Under the pieces are notes generated by a model. It saw only the letters and a list, made by a program, of their open reading frames with translations. It had not been told where the DNA came from and ran no database searches. Both the position numbers and the translations under genes were made by a program. Source: Diphasiastrum complanatum (lineage: Eukaryota; Streptophyta; Lycopodiopsida; Lycopodiales; Lycopodiaceae). Taken from it: a stretch of DNA of 64,000 nucleotides. Positions 50,920 through 62,383 of the stretch are shown piece after piece (the stretch's first letter is position 1; each line of letters begins with the position of its first letter). The stretch lies in contig CM055102.1 in the NCBI GenBank assembly GCA_029204225.1, forward strand, positions 32,980,085 through 33,044,084, in the 5' to 3' direction.

Positions 50920-53900
50920 TTACATCCTTCTTTGTCGCTTTTGGCTAGCTGGCTTGCTGTGGAAAATTGCCTTGGCTCGGGCTTCATTCTCTTTGTTTTC
51001 CTGCTCCAATGTCAGCCCATTTGTTGCCAAGAAATAGTTATTCTTTTGGTTATAGTCTTCTTGAAATGATAAATTTGGATAACCACCCATTCCTTGATTG
51101 CCGATTGGTGCAAGGGGGTTATCAATTAATGTATTATCTACAAGATATGTATACCAACTATCCTTGGTCAAGATTTCAGACATCTCGACAGAAGGGACAG
51201 TTAGTGAAAGTGCGGCATATGTATAGTCGGAAAATTTCGCCTTAATATACAGTTGTTGAACAGATAGGAGAGCATAAGAAATAAGCGAAGCAATATTTAC
51301 ATGGCTGTACGTATAGTATGGTCTAGTTATTGGGTTAGTGGAGCGAAGTATATTATTTGTTTTTACTTCCTCCAAATAATGAGAGTAGTTAGCTTCCCAA
51401 TCTGTGTAGATTTCCCACAGATCAGGGAATAGTAATTGGTGAGTAACTCGAGAAGAAACAGATTTAGAGTTGGTAACAACTTCTTTCACATCAAAAATGT
51501 TAGCTGATTCTAACTTATTTAGGTACTCATCCATTGCTGGAAAAATATTATTCTCAAATGTCCTTAGGTATTCTAAGATGTATATATACAAGGATCCTGT
51601 GATCACATGAATATAGTTTGTTTGCACATTGAACTTGTTCTGAGCAATGGCAAGGGCGAGGATTCCTTTTTTATGTACAGTTAGTCTAGACCATAAAGTA
51701 TTTATGTTAGAAAAGGTCCAAGGGTTTTTCCATTGTTCCTTTGTGTAACCAAAAAGTTTAAGTAAAAAAAGATAATCCATCCTCCATTGGAGTTCTGGAC
51801 TACAAAAAGGTGGAATAAGAAATGTTAGTTCCTGATTAAATGTCTGAAATTCTGACCTTAGTAGTGAGTAGACAATCTTGTTTTTCTTCGTAACTACTGC
51901 ACTTGGTGACGCCTGGGCTTGGTATGGAATGACACTTAACGCCCCAGATTGGTCTTCAGCAGCTTGTACCTTTGCAGCCTCCATGATTTTAGTTTGTGTT
52001 TCTTGATTTTTCTGGACTTGGCTGCAGCTGATATATGTTTGGATGGCCTTTTCTGACATTACTGATGCTGGCTCATCTGTTTGCGTCTCCTAATCTTGTC
52101 TTTGTCCAGGTTCTTTTGCATCAGAGATCTACATTTGGCCTGATTGGAATCTGGCCTCTTCTAGTTCTTCCTTCAGCTTCTCATAGGCAATCATCTGTGG
52201 CTGCAGATATTGCATCTGGAAGGTCCGGATCATCCGCTCTTGGATTCCCTTCCACACTACTGGATCAATTCGGTACCTACCATGAGATACGCAGGCACCA
52301 AGTGTGACTTCGACGCTAATTCGCTAGAGTATTACCTCTTCGGCCTGTTTTTTGTATATCTGATTGCCCTTTTTTTACATCTCTGCAGAATTTTGCAGTT
52401 GGGCAATTGACTCCTGAGCACTACTGAGTTCATTGCTCAGTTCCGCATTGCTACTTTGAAGAGTGGCTCGTGCTTGTCGTTCTTCCTGCAGGGAAGCCTA
52501 CAGGGTCTGAAGTTGTTGTTTGAGAAGGATGTTCTCATTTTCGAAAGCGTTGGACTGCTCCTGCATCTCTTCCAACACTTCAAGTGTGGCATCCTGTCTT
52601 CCTTTTGCTTCTTCTAGCTCTATCTCTTTCCTGCTCAGCTCCGCATTGGCTGCTTTAAACTCCTCATTTCTATAGGCCAGTTGAGCCTTAGTTTTGCTCA
52701 GCTCTGCATCTGTTTGGGTGAGGTCTGTTCGGACTCTTTCATACTTGGACCCTAGCTTCTTGGATACTTTTTCCAAGCTGGCAAAGTGTTGTATAGTTGC
52801 CCGAGTATCTGGCAGTAGTGTTCCAAAAACCTGTTGATATAACTCGGCATCGAAGATTGGTTCCTCGACGTCGCTTTCACTGCCCTGCTGGACCTCAGAA
52901 AGCTGCTCTGCTCCTTATTGTTCTGGTTCTTGTGGTATTTCAGCCTGATTTTGCTCTTGATCAGCAATGTTCTCTGCCTCTTCTTCCACGTCCTTATTTC
53001 CTTCTGGACTGGTCAATGGTGTATATTGGGATGATGGCGAAGACATCATCATCGAGCTCCCTTGACTTGATGATGATGTTGTGGCTATTGCGGTGGTTGC
53101 CTTTGATGTCTGCATTTGAGATTCCGTCTCAATTGATGGCGCTAACCCTAGTAATACTGGGGCAATCCTGATATCCTCCTGCATTGTCAGCACACTTGCA
53201 TGCATGCATAAGATGCCCATCTGCTGACCCAGTCTGGAGAACTAATTTACTTCTATTAATTTACAGAATTGCTTAAAAGCAATCTGTCCGAAGGCAATCT
53301 GCTCTCCATTTAAGGCTCTCAGCAGGTATCCCATATTGGTATTTGAAATTGTGTACTCTTGCTCCGGTAGAAAGATAGAAGCAAGAGTAAATCGAATGAA
53401 GCTCTTGATATTGGGGTCTCTAATGTAAGAGAGTTTGTATCCTCGTTTCTCAAGATAAGCTCCTTCCTGAACAACTTTGCTCTCCGTAATGAAATCTGGT
53501 TTGGTAACTGACATACTGCCGTCCATAGAAAATCCTAAGGAACGACAGTAAAACTCCTCTGTGATTATAATCTCTTGATTGCGGACAATTGTGGAAATAT
53601 GTCCTTCCTCTGTTTCGCCCAAGTTGCGGATCAGCTCATAACAAAGATCAGTAAGAATAACTGATGGATTGAATTGAAGAAGACCTTCAATTCAAGCGCG
53701 AACAACTAGTGGTTGTAAGATTGGTAATACTGGCTTTGGGTGTGTCTTAAATACGATCGCCATAGTGCTTGCAAATGTAAACGATGGCAGACAAGAGCTT
53801 GATCGCAACAATTTGCAATTTCGGAGAGCAAGAGTGATGGAAAATGGTAGCGACAACAACTGAAGTGTTTGAGATTTTAGGCGTATTGATGATATTTCGG

Positions 53901-53938
53901 CGGATTGGACTACCATTAAATGGAAGCGTGACCTTCAT
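50920..53938 (-). pseudogene. ORF3 region of the gypsy element (Athila-type extra ORF), about 1,000 codons
   Basis: One minus frame from about 53916 to 50920 holds only eight stops, at 53692, 53242, 52915, 52498, 52375, 52324, 52129 and 52090 (leftmost base), where dozens would be expected. Order: an N-terminal segment partly in a second frame (53938-53755); a globular block (53690-53240) with RNQEIIITEEFYCRSLGF and SFIRFTLASIFLPEQEY, similar in layout to the putative plant transposon protein of Athila elements; a Ser/Glu/Gln-rich linker; a coiled coil (about 52776-52400, repeated AELSRKEIELEEAK-type heptads); and an uninterrupted 379-codon C-terminal half (52059-50920) of unknown fold. That half is rich in Tyr, Asn and Leu and ends in a basic tail QKRQRRM. 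No signal peptide or clear transmembrane helix is seen, so an envelope role is not supported. Confidence 0.75.
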
Positions 53939-54451
53939 TTTGAAGGTACAGACTAAATTATAAAGTGTCTAGTCCCAAAAAAGATTAAAATAAATAAATA
54001 AATAAACAAAATGCAGGAATGCTTCGCTTGGTAAACTTATTTCTTCCTTTGTTAAAATGCAAAAAATGCGAAGGTGTCAGAAGGTAAAATCCCGAAAAAT
54101 GCGAAGGTAAGTGTCGCAATTTTCGTATTGGTGAACTTACTAAATACACCATATTCCAGTATAGTGTCGGGTTTTTTGCAAAATATAAATGTAGCGAAGG
54201 TCTCGGCTTTTTCGCAATACAAACAATTGCAACATGCTTCGGCATTTTCGCAAAAAAATGTAAACTTCGATAGAAAACAATTAAATAAATAAAATAATAA
54301 ATAATAATAATTGGACAAAAAATGACGGACTTCAAAAACTGATGTATCGGACATTAGTCATAGTAGCGCTTCACCCTTGAACCATTTACTCGAGTATCAA
54401 GTAAATGTCCTTGGAGATCAACTAACTGAAGTGATCCATTATTAAAAACTT
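53939..54451. other. Non-coding gap between integrase and ORF3
   Basis: Carries repeated (T/G)GCGAA and GCGAAGG motifs (about 54060-54260) but no accepted ORF. Confidence 0.5.
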
Positions 54452-55603
54452 CTATAACTTTATATGGTCCCATCCATCTGGTATGTAATTTTTCAGAAAA
54501 CAACATGTGTTTGTTATCATAAGAAGCACATAGTCCCCTTGTTTAATTTTTATTTTCTTAATAGATTGGTCAAAAATTTCTTTTCTTTTACTCTGAACTC
54601 GTTCAATCTCGATTAATGAAAGACGACGATCCTCTTCCAGTTGCGTCAAAGAAATCATCCGCTCTCGGAGACTATCGTGTTCATCCATTCGCTCTTCATT
54701 ACTAATGCGAAACGTCAGAACTTCGAATTCTATCGGTAGTACGGGATGCATTTCATACACAAGATAGTATGGAGTTTGCCTAGTTGTAATCTTTTCAGCA
54801 GTTCTATATGCCCATAAGACAGATGGTAACTTCTGACCCCAATCAGAAGAATGTGTTTCCGTTACTTTATTCAAAATTTTACATAGAATTCCATTTGCCT
54901 GTTCCGTAAGCCCATTTGCTTTTGGATTATATGGAGTGGTTTGGCGATGTGTAATAGAAAAATATGACAACATGGCTTCAATGGTCTGATTAAGAAAATG
55001 GGTTCCCCTATCGCTAACGAGTTCTAAGGGACAACCATATCGCGTGATAATGTTTTGGAATAAAAACTTTGTTACAATCTTAGCATCGTTCTTAATTGTG
55101 GCTTCGGCCTCTACCATTTTGGTAGCATAGTCCGTGGCAACGAGTATGTAACGACGACGATTTTTACGCGTGGTTGGTTTGATAGGTCCTACAAAATCTA
55201 TCCCCGAATTCTCAAAAGGTGCTAAGGGGATAATTGGAGTAAGTGGCCAATGTGTTGAGCATGCATCACATTTTTTGATGAAAATTTTAACATCTCTATA
55301 GACAGTAAGCCACCAATATTTGGCATTAAAAATCTTTTTTGCAGTGTTTTTAAGAGCATAATGACCCCTCGAATCTTCCTCATGTAATGCACTTATTACA
55401 GCGGTCGTCTCGGTTGGTTCTAAACATCGGCGGAGACTATTGTCAGCTCCTAATTTATACAATATACTATTAACAATCGTGTAAGGTCCTATCTTAGAAA
55501 GAAAAACAGTTTTTTGTTGTTTATTAAAATGTTCAGGATATATCTGGTCTTGTAAAAAATTAATAATGTCCCTATAAATTGATGTTTCTGATTGAATACT
55601 CAT
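54452..55603 (-). pseudogene. Integrase of the gypsy element (open frame of 383 codons)
   Basis: An intact frame carrying the H2C2 zinc region (ALHEEDSRGHYALKNTAKK, ending CDACSTH), the catalytic core with GIDFVGPIKPTT (first Asp), LVSDRGTHFLN (second Asp) and YNPKANGLTEQANGILCKIL (Glu). The GPF-type C-terminal region has LVYEMHPVLPIEFE and KQGDYVLL. No chromodomain. The C-terminus is probably truncated at a stop in DGWDHIKL, since plus-strand sequence below 54452 continues PYKVIEVF-like on the minus strand. Residues needed for catalysis are present, but the rest of the element is broken. Confidence 0.88.
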
Positions 55604-57018
55604 TATATGTTCATCTGGAAATTCATCAGAAATAGGTTCTTTTGGAGGCGGGATATGTAATCAGCATTTTTATGATCCTTGCCTCTTCTTAATTCTACTT
55701 GATAATTAAACTCATCTAATAATAATACCCATCTAGCTATTCTACCCGAAAGATCAGGTTTATTCACTAAATGTTTTAATGCGTAGTGATTTACATGAAA
55801 AACAAAAGGGTATCCTAAAAGGTAATGTCTAAATTTCTTTACTGAATAAATCATCCCTAATGCTTCTCGCTCTGTAGCGGAATAATTCTTTTCCGATGCA
55901 GCAAGTTGCCTTCCCACATAATAAATTGGATAATCTATATTTTGGTCATCTTTCTGACTAAGAACCACACCTATCGCAAACGATAATGTGTCTACATATA
56001 CATGGAACTTTTTAGCCCAATTTGGAGGTCTAACCCCAGTGGCTTCTGCTAATGACTGTTTCAATTGATCAAAAGCTTTCTGATGGTCTTGTGTCCAATG
56101 GTACTCAACAGATTTTTTTAATAAACTTGTTAAAGGAGTTACTATTATAGCATAATCTTTAATTATCCTCCGATAGTAACCTACATGACCTAGAAAACCT
56201 CTAAGCTCTCTTAAATTGGTTGGTTCTAATAATTCTAAAATCATTTTTATTTTTTTGATGTCGGCTTGTGTACCATCCTTCAAAATTTTACGTCCTTAAA
56301 AGATTCCTTCCTGGATGTAGTTTAAGAGATGTCTCTTGACATCTTCTCAATGTTTTCTCTAATGCATCTAAATGGTTTTTAGTTGATGAATAGACACAAA
56401 AGTCATCCATAAAAATTTCTAAAAACTTTCTTAAAAAATTTTGAAAAATATTCGTCATCATACGTTGGAATGTGGTGCATTACAAAGACCAAAGGGCATT
56501 CGCGTATATGCATATGTCCCCCAATCAGTGGTGAAAGTTGTTTTGGATCTATCTTCCTCTTTTATAAAAACTTGGTTATAACTTGAGAATCCATCTTAAC
56601 GTTCATGACCAACTACTTGGTCAAGAATGGTATCTGTATACGGCAGAGGATGATAATCCTTTGCTGTAGCAGCATTTAGTTTCCTAAAATCCTGACAAAC
56701 TCTAATCTTGCCTGCCTTCTTCTTAGGTACTATAACTATTGGTGATACCCACTCATTGCTTAGAACATGATATATAATACCCGCTCTAAGACTTCTATCT
56801 AATTCGTCTTTTACTAATAAGGAGTACTTTGGATTCAATCTATATTGACGCTGTCTAACAAGTATTATTTCCTGAATGAGATCTATTTTATGTTTGCCCC
56901 ATTTAACTGGTATTCCTATTAAATCATCCATCGACCAAGCAAACACATTTTGGTATTTTTGAAGAAGCAATATATACTCTTCACGTTCTTGGTCCGATTG
57001 GTGTTTATATAGATTCAA
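55604..57018 (-). pseudogene. Reverse transcriptase and RNase H of the gypsy element
   Basis: 57018-56596 encodes the RT start (FAWSMDDLIGI, YRLNPKYSLLVKDELDR, WVSPIVIVPKKKAGKIRVCQ, DFRKLNAATAKDYHPLP). After a stop and frame change, 56595-56400 gives FTTDWGTYAYTRMPFGLCNA and the catalytic IFMDDFCV in another frame. 56283-55604 encodes LRELRGFLGHVGYYRRIIKD, a HVYVDTLSFAIGVVLSQKDD start of RNase H, YSATEREALGMIYSVKKFRH and VNHYALKHLV. The D-E-D pattern of RNase H is partly altered (VDTLSFAIG, VNHYAL). Frameshifts abolish function. Confidence 0.88.
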
Positions 57019-57249
57019 AGTCTTACCTTTATTAATTTCTATTCATACATAATCTGTTTTATCTATCATCCCCTCGGTCAGACTTGCTCTGATTCCACCC
57101 AGAACTTCTCTTGACTCAAATGTTATCGGTATTTCTTCTTCTTCATCAATCTCATAACATTCTATGAAATTGATCCATGACTCAGTAGGTTTAGCTAACT
57201 GCTCACCCCATCTCAAAAGGTGACTCCCTATTGGACTGGTTGTGAGAAT

Positions 57250-57812
57250 GCATGGAAAAAATATCTGTTTGGTACACCAATTTATAATAGCATCTGCTTG
57301 ATATAACCATGGTCTTCCAAATAATATGAATAAGGTGGTGTATCTATTGGGTCTATGACAAGGAAATTCATAACAAACGTCTCTGTCTCTATAATTATGT
57401 TAATACCTCTTAGCTCACCTTCTGGTATACATTTAGTCGCGTCCGCTAAATGGATTTTGTGATAAGTGATAGGCTGTATCTGGTTCTCTAATCCTAATTC
57501 TTTAACCATTGTTTTCGTTACTAGATTGATACTGGATCCTGAGTCTATTAGTATTCTACCTATAGTCTGATCTCGTATGATCGCACTAATCTCTGAAACT
57601 CTACAATCTCCTCTATCTACATATTCTACTCTATTACTGTATGCAGGTATACTTAGTGTGACTAACTTCTCCCCTTCCTCAGTCCAAACTGACTGAAGCC
57701 CTTCTTCCTCCGAAGTATAGCTCGAGGAAGATGTAGGTGTCTCGCCTTCGTACTTATCTTTTTCCCATGATATGAAAATTCTTTTATGACTTTTTCCTGT
57801 CGGTCTCTCCAT
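57250..57812 (-). pseudogene. Second aspartic protease domain of the gypsy element
   Basis: Minus frame with GRILIDSGSSINLVTKTMVK (active-site DSGSS), HLADATKCIPEGEL and a C-terminal LFGRPWLYQADAI reached after a frameshift near 57320. Preceded by a Ser/Glu-rich spacer. It is in the same frame as the first protease domain and separated from it by one TAG at 57813-57815. The two domains align along their length and look like a duplication. Confidence 0.82.
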
Positions 57813-58200
57813 CTAGTCTCTGAAGGTAATCTCCTTTTTCTTCCAGTGGGTTATAACATCTGCCTGATAGAGCCATGGTCGTCCTAATAAGACTTTATAT
57901 GACGATTGTCTCATAGTTTTTAATATTATAAAATCCATAAGAAACTTATGGTCTCCAATATAAACTGCGACCTGAGATAGTTCTCCTATTGATGATCTTC
58001 TAGTTGCATCGGCTAATTTTAAATGTCTTAAAGTGGGTGCTATTCTATGATGAATGCCTAATTCAGATGTCGTTTCTTCAGTCATTATATTTACACTAGA
58101 TCCGAAATCTATGGGTACATTATCTAAGATGCAGCCATTAATTACTATCTGAATCTATGGTTGGCCTTCGTCACCGTAATTAACTAATCCTAAGTTGATT
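57813..58200 (-). pseudogene. First aspartic protease domain of the gypsy element
   Basis: Minus frame with VINGCILDNVPIDFGSSVNI (position equivalent to the DSGSS/DTGSS active site reads DFGSS), then LKLADATRRSSIGELSQV, LMDFIILK and VLLGRPWLYQADVITHW. The catalytic Asp is kept but Ser/Thr is replaced by Phe, so this copy is probably inactive. A TAG lies upstream (near 58157). Confidence 0.82.
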
Positions 58201-58658
58201 ACTGGTAACTTTGCTTTTCTACTCTTTTTATTTTGCAAGAATTGCTTAATTTCTTTCTTATAATATTGGTTATCGTCTAATAACTATTTAAAGGTTATAT
58301 TAGGCATTCTAGAAACAAGGTCTTCTACAATATTATAAGAACGGTTTCTAAGTGGTGACAGATCTCTAGGTATCTCGCTACTTATAACTGGATCTAAAAA
58401 TGTCACTCTCTTAACTTGTCTAGTCTCTTCGTCTAAAAGCTTCTTAGCTTTTGAAGTAATATCAACATCATAATGTTTTTCATTAGACTTATCAAGACTT
58501 AATTCTTTATTACTAGGAATTTTAAATAACTGTTCTGCAAACTTCGCCTTTTCTGTCGCATTTTTTGCAATTTTTGCAATTTTCGCCTTAGTTTTCTTCT
58601 TACCTTTAAGTGTTAAAGAATCTTTACTACTTCTTGTAGTTACTTTATTTATTTTTTC
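58201..58658 (-). pseudogene. Gag-protease linker of the gypsy element
   Basis: Lys/Glu-rich decayed coding sequence on the minus strand (for example KKEIKQFLQNKKSRKAKL and EKFAEQLF-type pieces) with stops. No domain. Confidence 0.45.
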
Positions 58659-60356
58659 CTATAAATCTGGCCATTGATGCTCTTGATCTAATAATTCAGA
58701 CTCTACTTCTATCCTATGAACTATCATGTCAGTGTTAGTCTTAGATGGCCGAAGGTCATCTTCCCTAGGTGAGTTTACAAACCTTGGTTTAGACCATGGT
58801 TGTTGTGGCTGAGGACATTCAGCTATGACATGCCCTTCGCCTTTACAGTTAGCATAGAGCGGCACATATCCTGCTGATCTCCTGGGTTCTAGACAATCAG
58901 GCGAATAGTGACCCGAGGCTCCGCAATTGTAGCACGAACCCCTTACTATGGTCGGTGGAGTGGAATCTCGTGTTCCGCCCCTTTGCAAAATAGTGTACTG
59001 TTAACTAGTACATTGTTTCGGTATCATAGTTTTTTGGTTAGTAGGAGTTGCAGTATAAGCTACCTCCTCATGATTATTAATCGAACAAAGGAATAGTTCC
59101 TCTTCTAAATAATTAGTCTGTAAAATGGGACAGTTGTCTTAGAATGACCTTCCTTCCCACAAGCGGTACACCAAACATTGGCGTTAGGCTTCGCTTTCTT
59201 TCGCTTGGCTTTAACATTTGATATCTGGACTTTCAAGACACTCATTTCTCTTGTTAACATCTCAACACTTTTCCTTAATGGATCCATCTTTTCGGATTTC
59301 TCCATTCTTTTCTTTCTATCTGAATTCCTATTTTTGTATTTCCTATAAGAAGATTCTTCTTCTGATGAAGAAGAATAAGATGATTACTCAGAGGATTCTT
59401 CACCATCCACTGAATCAGATTCTGATTCAGACTCAGTCGATGTTTCAGATTCTTCTGTTCGTTTAAATTTGTGTTTTTTACTACTTTTTCTTTCATTTCT
59501 CCGTCTACCAAAAATTTGAGAAGTTTCGTAATTCTCAGCAGAGGCAATGACATCTTCCAAAGAAGTCATTAAACCCTGTCAACAATATGGATCCATTTTC
59601 TTAGGCAAACCACCCAAGAACCATTCATTTTGCATAGGAAATGGACTCCTAACTTTCCTATTAAATTCTTAACCCTACGATATATTTTCTAAATGATTCC
59701 TTTGGCTTTTTCTCAACAGAGTTAAGTCGAGCCAACAATCTAGTGGAATATCCTATCTCCCTAAACTGTTTAAGGAATGCTGCTTTTAAAGCGTTCCAAG
59801 TATTAACTGATTCCGGTACTAATTGACTGTACCAAATCCTAGTCTGCTTCTGCAGAATACCTAGCAAAATTCTAACTTTATCCTCATTCATATGATCTTT
59901 ATTTGCTATGGTAATGGATTCAAATTGCGACAAATAACTATTCGCATCTTCAAAAGATGATCTCTTAAAGAAATCGTATCTGATTATTGTAGATGTGGGT
60001 GGCGTTGGATTAGCCATATTAATAGATGGTGGTGAACTAAATGAACTTGGAGGATCTGAATCTAAACTTCACTCAGACAAAGATTCTAAACTTAGTTCAG
60101 AAGTAGAATCAGACAAATCTAATTCAGGTGAATTTGTAGAACTTGGTGTTTCAACGGATCTTTCTTCAAATGAATATACAAATGTTGTAGTAGCGTGTAG
60201 AAGATCATTAAACGCTTCAGGTGTTAATCTTGCTCTAACTGGTGAATTTTGCAAATTCTGCAAATACGAATCTCTAGACTTCCTATATGCTTCTAAACGT
60301 TGTGCACGCTCTAAACGCTTCTGTTCAATAGTTGCTTGAGAGTACGTTCTTGGCAT
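58659..60356 (-). pseudogene. gag of the gypsy element with zinc knuckles
   Basis: Starts ATG at 60356 close to the primer site. The first 95 codons are Arg/Ser-rich, then a TGA at 60069-60071. The same frame continues to the gag domain at 60017-59661 (FEDANSYLSQFESI, IWYSQLVPESVNTWNALKAA, FLKQFREIGYS). After frameshifts comes a Ser/Glu/Lys-rich stretch (59569-59300), a knuckle remnant CTACGKEGHSKT with its last Cys lost, and two further CCHC-type boxes, CYNCGASGHYSPDC and ANCKGEGHVIAEC, in 58988-58800. Three knuckles in gag are unusual but seen directly. Confidence 0.87.
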
Positions 60357-60420
60357 GCATTACATGAGAAAGATTCGTAGATGTAATACACTCAAAAATA
60401 TTGCAAAAGGTGAAATTCAT

Positions 60421-60439
60421 CTCCCCGGCAACGGCGCCA
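60421..60439 (-). other. Primer binding site of the gypsy element
   Basis: Minus strand TGGCGCCGTTGCCGGGGAG, tRNA-Asp type, five bases inside the 5' LTR. Confidence 0.92.
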
Positions 60440-60444
60440 AATTA

Positions 60445-61467
60445 TGTGGTGGCCTAGTCGTTATAGATTTCCACAAAAATGATGAATTATGTAGTATAAA
60501 AGGTTTGATCGTTCCCCAAGAGAGAGAATAATCTCATCTTTTGCATGGTAAATGTATATATGATGGTAAACGGACTGGTGTGTATAAAATTCACAACGAA
60601 TACTACAGCGACATAACTGGTTATCCAAAGATATTTGGGTAAATTGGCATCCAGGAACACCAATGATGAAATGTTTTGGTCAAGGTTTGTAAATGTAAGG
60701 ATTACTTTATCTTTCAGGCTCTTCAGGCATCAAGGAAACAGTCATAACTGACAGCAACTAGCAATTAGATTTAGTAAGCCGAATCACATTAGCTAAAGAT
60801 TCTTCTTAATCAAACACAGAAAATTAGTCTTTATCGCAGAAAGCAAGCAAAACAGAGCCTCAAACAATCTTGTTATTTGAACACATAGCTCATTCAGAAA
60901 TGAAAGAAGCTCTGCTAAGAAATGATGTTTAACAACTTCGGCTAATACCCTGCACACATTAGTCAGAATTGTTACTTGCTAGTGTCGCCTAAAAATCCAT
61001 GTTAGAGTAGCTGAAATTCTGTATAATATAAGAAATGTGTGTGACGCGAACAGAACAGTATCACAATCATCCACAGATCATACAGAGTGTGTTCGCACAT
61101 ATGATAAGAAGTAATTTTGTGAAAGATAGCAGAAAAGAAAAGAATGCTCAAGCTATAAGAACTCGCTCTTCTCTCTATTGATACTCAGCTCTGCGTAGAA
61201 ATGCGTCAGTACAATGGCACGAAGTGTCGACCTTATAGGAACGATCACCGGTCCTCAATGTCGTTTACAAACCGTTAAATGTCGGTTCTGGACTTCTATT
61301 GCATCTCTTTAGAACGTCGCAACTTCTACTTATAATATGAATTTACAAAGTGCGAAATAGGCCTTTCCATGTATTTAGGCACTATAGCACATTTTACGTA
61401 CATGAAAATTGAAATTTTTTACAATATATGACATAACTCAGATAATGTGAAATCATAAGTCTCCACA
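60445..61467 (-). repeat. 5' LTR of the gypsy element
   Basis: 1,023 bp direct repeat of 49862-50876, with the same TG...CA ends and flanked by AATAT on the outside. Confidence 0.95.
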
Positions 61468-61472
61468 AATAT

Positions 61473-62383
61473 CAAACTAATGTTGTTGACCATCAATTCA
61501 ATAATCAAGTTGATGTTGCATATGATCTCAAACAACAATCAATGTTTCAACTTGATTTCCTAGATAAAGTAAAACTCCTTATTGAACATCATTTCAAATT
61601 TTACTTTAATCATCAAAGTCTTTCGTGTCTTTCACAAAGCAATGATCATGCACAAACTCTACTTTCAACTTTTGATCAGTAATGACACCAACAAAAAGTA
61701 AATTTTTCTTCAAACTTGGAATGCAGAGTACCTCCTTGATCATTTTGCTTTCACCATTAGGTAACTGAATAGAAACATTGCTAATGACTTTTCTTGTCGC
61801 AATAGAAACAGTTTTCTTTCTTCTTGATCTTACTGGATGACCTTTCTCCTGAGCCTTGGCATATTGCTACTTGGACTTCTTCTTGCCCTTGCCCTTGTCC
61901 TTGCCCTTGCCTTGTTTTTGGCATGCCGCAAGTGCTTGATCATCACTATTTTGGCGTCTAGCCTTCACTATTTCTCCCCTTATTGTCTTTATTTTAGGCA
62001 TATAAGTTTGAATGTGCTCCCCTTGTTCCATTCAGGCACTATTCAATTTTGATTTCAAAAACATATTCCTTGATAGATTTGAAGTCTCAAACTGCTCTTT
62101 TAGTACATCCTAGGCTTGTCTTGGTGTCACGACATCACTGATGTGGGTAATGATGTGGTCCTTCATCGATAAGTTGATAAAGGTTGATGCTCTCCTCATA
62201 TTTTTGTCCAATACTTTGATGGTTGCTTCATTTGGAGGTCTTTACTCCTCACTTGTGACATCATCCCACAACTCTTTCTCTATTAAAATATTTTTCATTT
62301 TGAATTTCCATACAATGCAGTTAGAAATTCCGTCCAATTTGCTCTTTTCGCTCAAAATGGACTCTTCCATGTTTGTCATCTAA
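61473..62383 (-). pseudogene. Copia gag and protease-end remnant interrupted by the gypsy element
   Basis: From ATG 62381 on the minus strand: a copia Gag start LDGISNCIVWKFKMKNILIE, then KELWDDVTSEE (stop), INLSMKDHIITHISDVVTPR, FETSNLSRNMFLKSKLNSA, a Lys/Gly-rich stretch (about 61930-61880), and the protease end RKVISNVSIQLPNGESKMIK with CIPSLKKNLLFV. Its downstream pol would lie beyond the gypsy insertion, where copia-E integrase (49289-49680) is in the right order and orientation; that they are one element is inference. Confidence 0.75.

Larger units (their letters stand above)
49862..61467 (-). mobile_element. Near-complete Ty3/gypsy retrotransposon, Tat/Athila-like, with extra ORF region
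   Basis: 11,606 bp bounded by LTRs 49862-50876 and 60445-61467 and a perfect 5-bp duplication AATAT (49857-49861 and 61468-61472). Read on the minus strand: 5' LTR, primer site TGGCGCCGTTGCCGGGGAG (tRNA-Asp type, typical of Athila/Tat elements), gag with zinc knuckles, two protease domains, RT-RNase H, integrase without chromodomain, a non-coding gap, an ORF region of about 1,000 codons, a polypurine tract and 3' LTR. LTRs differ at roughly 30 sites plus an 8-bp indel. Stops and frameshifts in most ORFs make it inactive. Boundaries are certain; the lineage is inferred from primer site, domain order and the ORF after integrase. Confidence 0.95.

Noticed and set aside
50920-53938. Endogenous pararetrovirus or true envelope gene
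   Set aside because: The segment lies between LTRs of a gypsy element with integrase and TSD; no movement-protein motif, signal peptide or transmembrane segment was seen.
61837-62052. Leu/Ala-rich 71-codon plus-strand frame resembling a membrane protein
   Set aside because: It is the antisense of the Lys/Gly-rich copia gag linker (repeated GKGKDKG codons), which explains the Leu/Ala repeats.
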